Shown here in pieces: positions 6,249-8,313 of a stretch of DNA of 8,313 nt. The notes beneath the pieces were generated by a model, which saw only the letters and a list, made by a program, of their open reading frames with translations, made no database searches and had not been told where the DNA came from. Made by a program: the position numbers and the translations under genes. The DNA is from JBFIHZ01 sp041601535 (lineage in GTDB: Bacteria > Pseudomonadota > Gammaproteobacteria > Xanthomonadales > SZUA-36): NCBI GenBank assembly GCA_041601535.1, contig JBFIHZ010000170.1, forward strand, positions 1-8,313, in the 5' to 3' direction. Each line of letters starts with the position of its first letter. Position 1 is the first letter of the stretch.

Positions 6249-7223
6249 TCATACCAGCCTGTTAATGCTGCCGGGCCGGTCAGCCGATGCCACCCGTGGG
6301 TCAGCCAGCCGGTACAGGAAATCCGCCAGGCCCTGCACCAGCACAAACAGTATGGCCGTCAGCGCGACGATGGCTTTCAGCACCGGCTGGTCGCCATTGG
6401 TGATGGCATCAAAGGTGACTTTGCCTACGCCGGGGATGCCGAAGTAGGTCTCCAGCAGCAGGCTGCCGGAGATCAGAATCAGCGGTATGGAAAACAGCAC
6501 GCGGGTGATCAGTGGCACCAGCGAGTTGCGCAACACATGCCGCCCCATCAGCTGCAGTGGCGATGCACCGTAAGCACGTGCGGTGCGTATGTGGTCTTTG
6601 CGGCTTTCTTCAACGAACACCGCGCGCAGGAATCGGGCGTTATAACCCACCGAAATCAGCACCAGCGCCAGCGTAGGCACGGTGACGTAGTACAGGTAGC
6701 TGCCGGCACCGCTGACCTGCCAGCCGCGTGCCGGGAACAGGTTGAGGCCATAGGGTGTACACAGCAGAACCTGCAATACGATGATCATCACCAGCAAGCT
6801 CAGGCTCATGCCGGATACCGACAAGCCGGTGATCAGCCGGTCGGGCCAGCGGTTCTGATACCAGGCTGCCACCAGGCCCAGCACAATGCCCAGCGCATTG
6901 CCGAGTATGAAGCCGGGCAGCAGCAGTGCCAGCGTGACCGGCAGGGTGCGTACCAGTATCGCGCTGACCGGTTCACCACTGGAACTGGAAGCCCCCAGGT
7001 TCAGTGTGGCCAGGTCGCGCAGATAGCTGGCGTAGCGCGCCAGGAAAGGCCGGTCATAACCCAGCTGCTGGCGTATTTCGACAATTTGTTCCGGGCTGGC
7101 GTTTTTGCCCAGCAGGTTATAGGTCTGGTCCGGACCGAACCAGACCATCAGTACAAAGCTCACCCAGGTAACGCCAACAATCAGCAACAGGCTGTGAAGC
7201 AGTTTGCGCAGCGCGTAAGCCAC
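6249..7223 (-). CDS. Oligopeptide-type ABC importer permease, OppB/DppB type (GTG start)
   Basis: This inner-membrane permease has 324 residues (DppB is about 339). The N-terminal helix is at about 8-29 (LLHSLLLIVGVTWVSFVLM). The extracytoplasmic domain contains the family segment ASPEQIVEIRQQLGYDRP (42-59). Further helices lie at about 96-121, 138-155, 180-194, 235-256 and 283-303. The EAA loop HIRTARAYGASPLQLMGRHV (211-230) contacts the ATPases. The ETYFGIPGVGK segment (258-268) matches the OppB signature ET-x-F-x-IPG-x-G. The start codon is GTG, overlapping the TAG stop of the binding protein by one base (TAGTG), with AGGA 5 nt upstream. The overlap points to reinitiation after the binding protein is made. 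Confidence 0.94.
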   Translation of the reverse strand: MAYALRKLLHSLLLIVGVTWVSFVLMVWFGPDQTYNLLGKNASPEQIVEIRQQLGYDRPFLARYASYLRDLATLNLGASSSSGEPVSAILVRTLPVTLALLLPGFILGNALGIVLGLVAAWYQNRWPDRLITGLSVSGMSLSLLVMIIVLQVLLCTPYGLNLFPARGWQVSGAGSYLYYVTVPTLALVLISVGYNARFLRAVFVEESRKDHIRTARAYGASPLQLMGRHVLRNSLVPLITRVLFSIPLILISGSLLLETYFGIPGVGKVTFDAITNGDQPVLKAIVALTAILFVLVQGLADFLYRLADPRVASADRPGSINRLV

Positions 7224-8313
7224 TACAGTCCTGTCTGTTTATCCGTGCCGGTGTTTGTAGCGCCCGCCGCCGTACCGTCGGGAACGCCTGCTCCGGGGCC
7301 TGCGGTATCCACAAAGCGGAAAAAGTAGCCGCCGACGAACTCACGGTCCGGCAGCATGTTGACCCGCTTGTCCCACAGCAGGATCAGGGTACGGGAAATG
7401 CCGCTGATGCTGACGCAATCATCAATCAGGATCTGGTTCATTTTGCGGTACATGGCTGTGCGCATGGGTGAGGGCTGCATCGATGCGCTGGCGCGGTACA
7501 GGCGGTTGAACTCGGCATTATCGTAATTGGCATTATTGGAGCCGGGCGAGGCATTGGGCCCGAAGAACAGCTGCATGGTGTTTTCCGCATCGGGGTAGTC
7601 CATGGTCCAGGCGGAGGTGATCAGCATCACCTCGCGATTGATGTAGGCACGGGCGTAATCACCGTAGGTGGCGTAAGTCAGCGGCCGGATCTTGTCCGCC
7701 GGATAGCCGATGTCACCCATAAAGCTGCGGAACTGCTCAAACATCTGGCGTTCGGTGACCGAACTGGCAAAACCGTATTCCAGTACCGGAAGGTTGTCCG
7801 CACTCCAGCCAAAGCTGCTCAACAGGCTGCGGGCCTTGTCCAGGTCACGGGTGACCGGTTCCAGGCTGCGGTTGGCATCGAACTCCGGTGCGATGGGCGG
7901 TATCACGCCGGCAAACACCCGGCCCAGGCCCGAATAGAAGATTTCGTTGCGGCGCTGCCAGTCGAAAGCCTTGGTGATGGCGCAGCGCAGCGCGCGGTTA
8001 CGGGCGTTCTGGTCCGTGTCCGGATGGTGGCCAATGCGCCGGTCGTCCATATTGAAATCGGTATGCACGAAACCCGATTCCATGCTGGCCAGCATATGGT
8101 ATTTTTCCGCCATGTCTGCATCGAGCCGGGGTGGTGATTTATCCGCCAGCACCTGGTCAAACAGGCTGACCGGAAGTTTCACGAAATCGAGCTGGCCTGA
8201 CGCAAACGTGTTCCAGCGGGCGGCGTCTTCGGAAATAAACTCGATATCGATACGGTCGCTGAACGGCGGAATGCGGCCTTCCAGGTGCTCCAGCTGATAT
8301 CCGGACTGGCTGG
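7223..8313 (-). CDS. Extracellular solute-binding protein, family 5 (OppA/DppA type), 5' end outside the window
   Basis: The frame is open to the right edge, so only the last 362 codons are seen. The signal peptide and N-terminal lobe lie outside the window. A GTG at 8182 is an internal valine: the codons upstream of it continue the family pattern (RIDIEFISEDAARWNTFASGQLDF), which matches the SBP_bac_5 strand-helix R-x-x-A-L-x-x-G-x-x-D. Counted from the first full codon, NRALRCAITKAFDW (105-118) is the usual VRQAL-x-x-AIDR segment, and WTMDYPDAENTMQLFFG (235-251) followed by NNANYDNAEFNRLY (259-272) is the conserved substrate-domain region. This variant resembles long periplasmic binding proteins in the dipeptide/oligopeptide cluster. 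The last 27 or so residues are a Gly/Ala/Thr-rich tail. It binds substrate in the periplasm and delivers it to the permeases encoded next. Peptide as substrate is inferred from the family and not shown. Confidence 0.93.
   Translation of the reverse strand, partial: SQSGYQLEHLEGRIPPFSDRIDIEFISEDAARWNTFASGQLDFVKLPVSLFDQVLADKSPPRLDADMAEKYHMLASMESGFVHTDFNMDDRRIGHHPDTDQNARNRALRCAITKAFDWQRRNEIFYSGLGRVFAGVIPPIAPEFDANRSLEPVTRDLDKARSLLSSFGWSADNLPVLEYGFASSVTERQMFEQFRSFMGDIGYPADKIRPLTYATYGDYARAYINREVMLITSAWTMDYPDAENTMQLFFGPNASPGSNNANYDNAEFNRLYRASASMQPSPMRTAMYRKMNQILIDDCVSISGISRTLILLWDKRVNMLPDREFVGGYFFRFVDTAGPGAGVPDGTAAGATNTGTDKQTGL

Noticed and set aside
5318..7328. Two long plus-strand open frames (5318-6265 and 6147-7328) opposite the permeases
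   Set aside because: Their translations are rich in His, Gln and Arg, as expected when GC-rich membrane-protein genes are read backwards. The minus-strand permeases carry clear family motifs.
8180..8182. GTG at 8182 as the start of the solute-binding protein
   Set aside because: The frame continues upstream to the window edge with residues that match the binding-protein family, and no signal peptide follows the GTG. The gene is partial and begins outside the window.
1..8313. Mobile element, phage defence cassette or CRISPR array
   Set aside because: I found no transposase, integrase, nuclease, long terminal inverted repeats or regularly spaced repeats. All genes fit ordinary chromosomal families except one unknown protein.

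Overview
The window looks like chromosomal DNA from a GC-rich, Gram-negative proteobacterium, most likely a gammaproteobacterium. The evidence is an ElaA-type acetyltransferase close to the enterobacterial one, a lipoprotein signal peptide, a five-gene peptide-type ABC uptake operon, and long antisense open frames typical of high GC. Species or genus cannot be fixed from the sequence. No tRNA, rRNA, insertion sequence, integrase, CRISPR array or phage gene is visible. Coding density is very high and the longest gap between genes is about 100 bp.

Layout, left to right. (1) Positions 25-1530, minus strand: a two-gene unit of an unrecognised 392-residue protein followed, 3 bp later, by a 107-residue stand-alone SET-domain protein. 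(2) Positions 1613-2101, plus strand: elaA, a GNAT acetyltransferase, transcribed divergently from unit 1. The 82-bp gap between them carries face-to-face candidate promoters. (3) Positions 2146-2721, minus strand: a DUF1232 (YkvA-like) protein with an Arg6...Gly6 tail, converging on elaA. A perfect 16-bp palindrome overlaps its candidate -35 box. (4) Positions 2826-8313, minus strand: a tightly packed operon read from the right edge inward. Its order is substrate-binding protein (5' end outside the window), OppB/DppB-type permease, OppC/DppC-type permease, OppD-type ATPase, OppF-type ATPase, then a small LEA-type-2 lipoprotein.

How the genes work together. The binding protein, two permeases and two ATPases form a complete oligopeptide/dipeptide-type importer in the A-B-C-D-F order of the dpp, opp and sap operons. 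Its junctions are a 1-nt stop/start overlap, a 7-bp gap and two ATGA overlaps, which implies translational coupling and balanced subunit synthesis. The LEA2 lipoprotein starts only 4 bp after the last ATPase stop, so it is probably co-expressed, although such a protein is not a known part of these importers. The remaining genes have no evident functional tie to the transporter.

I did not find convincing evidence of a new defence or mobile system. The points most worth following up are the SET protein with its unknown partner, the lipoprotein attached to the transporter operon, and the palindromic promoter of the DUF1232 gene.
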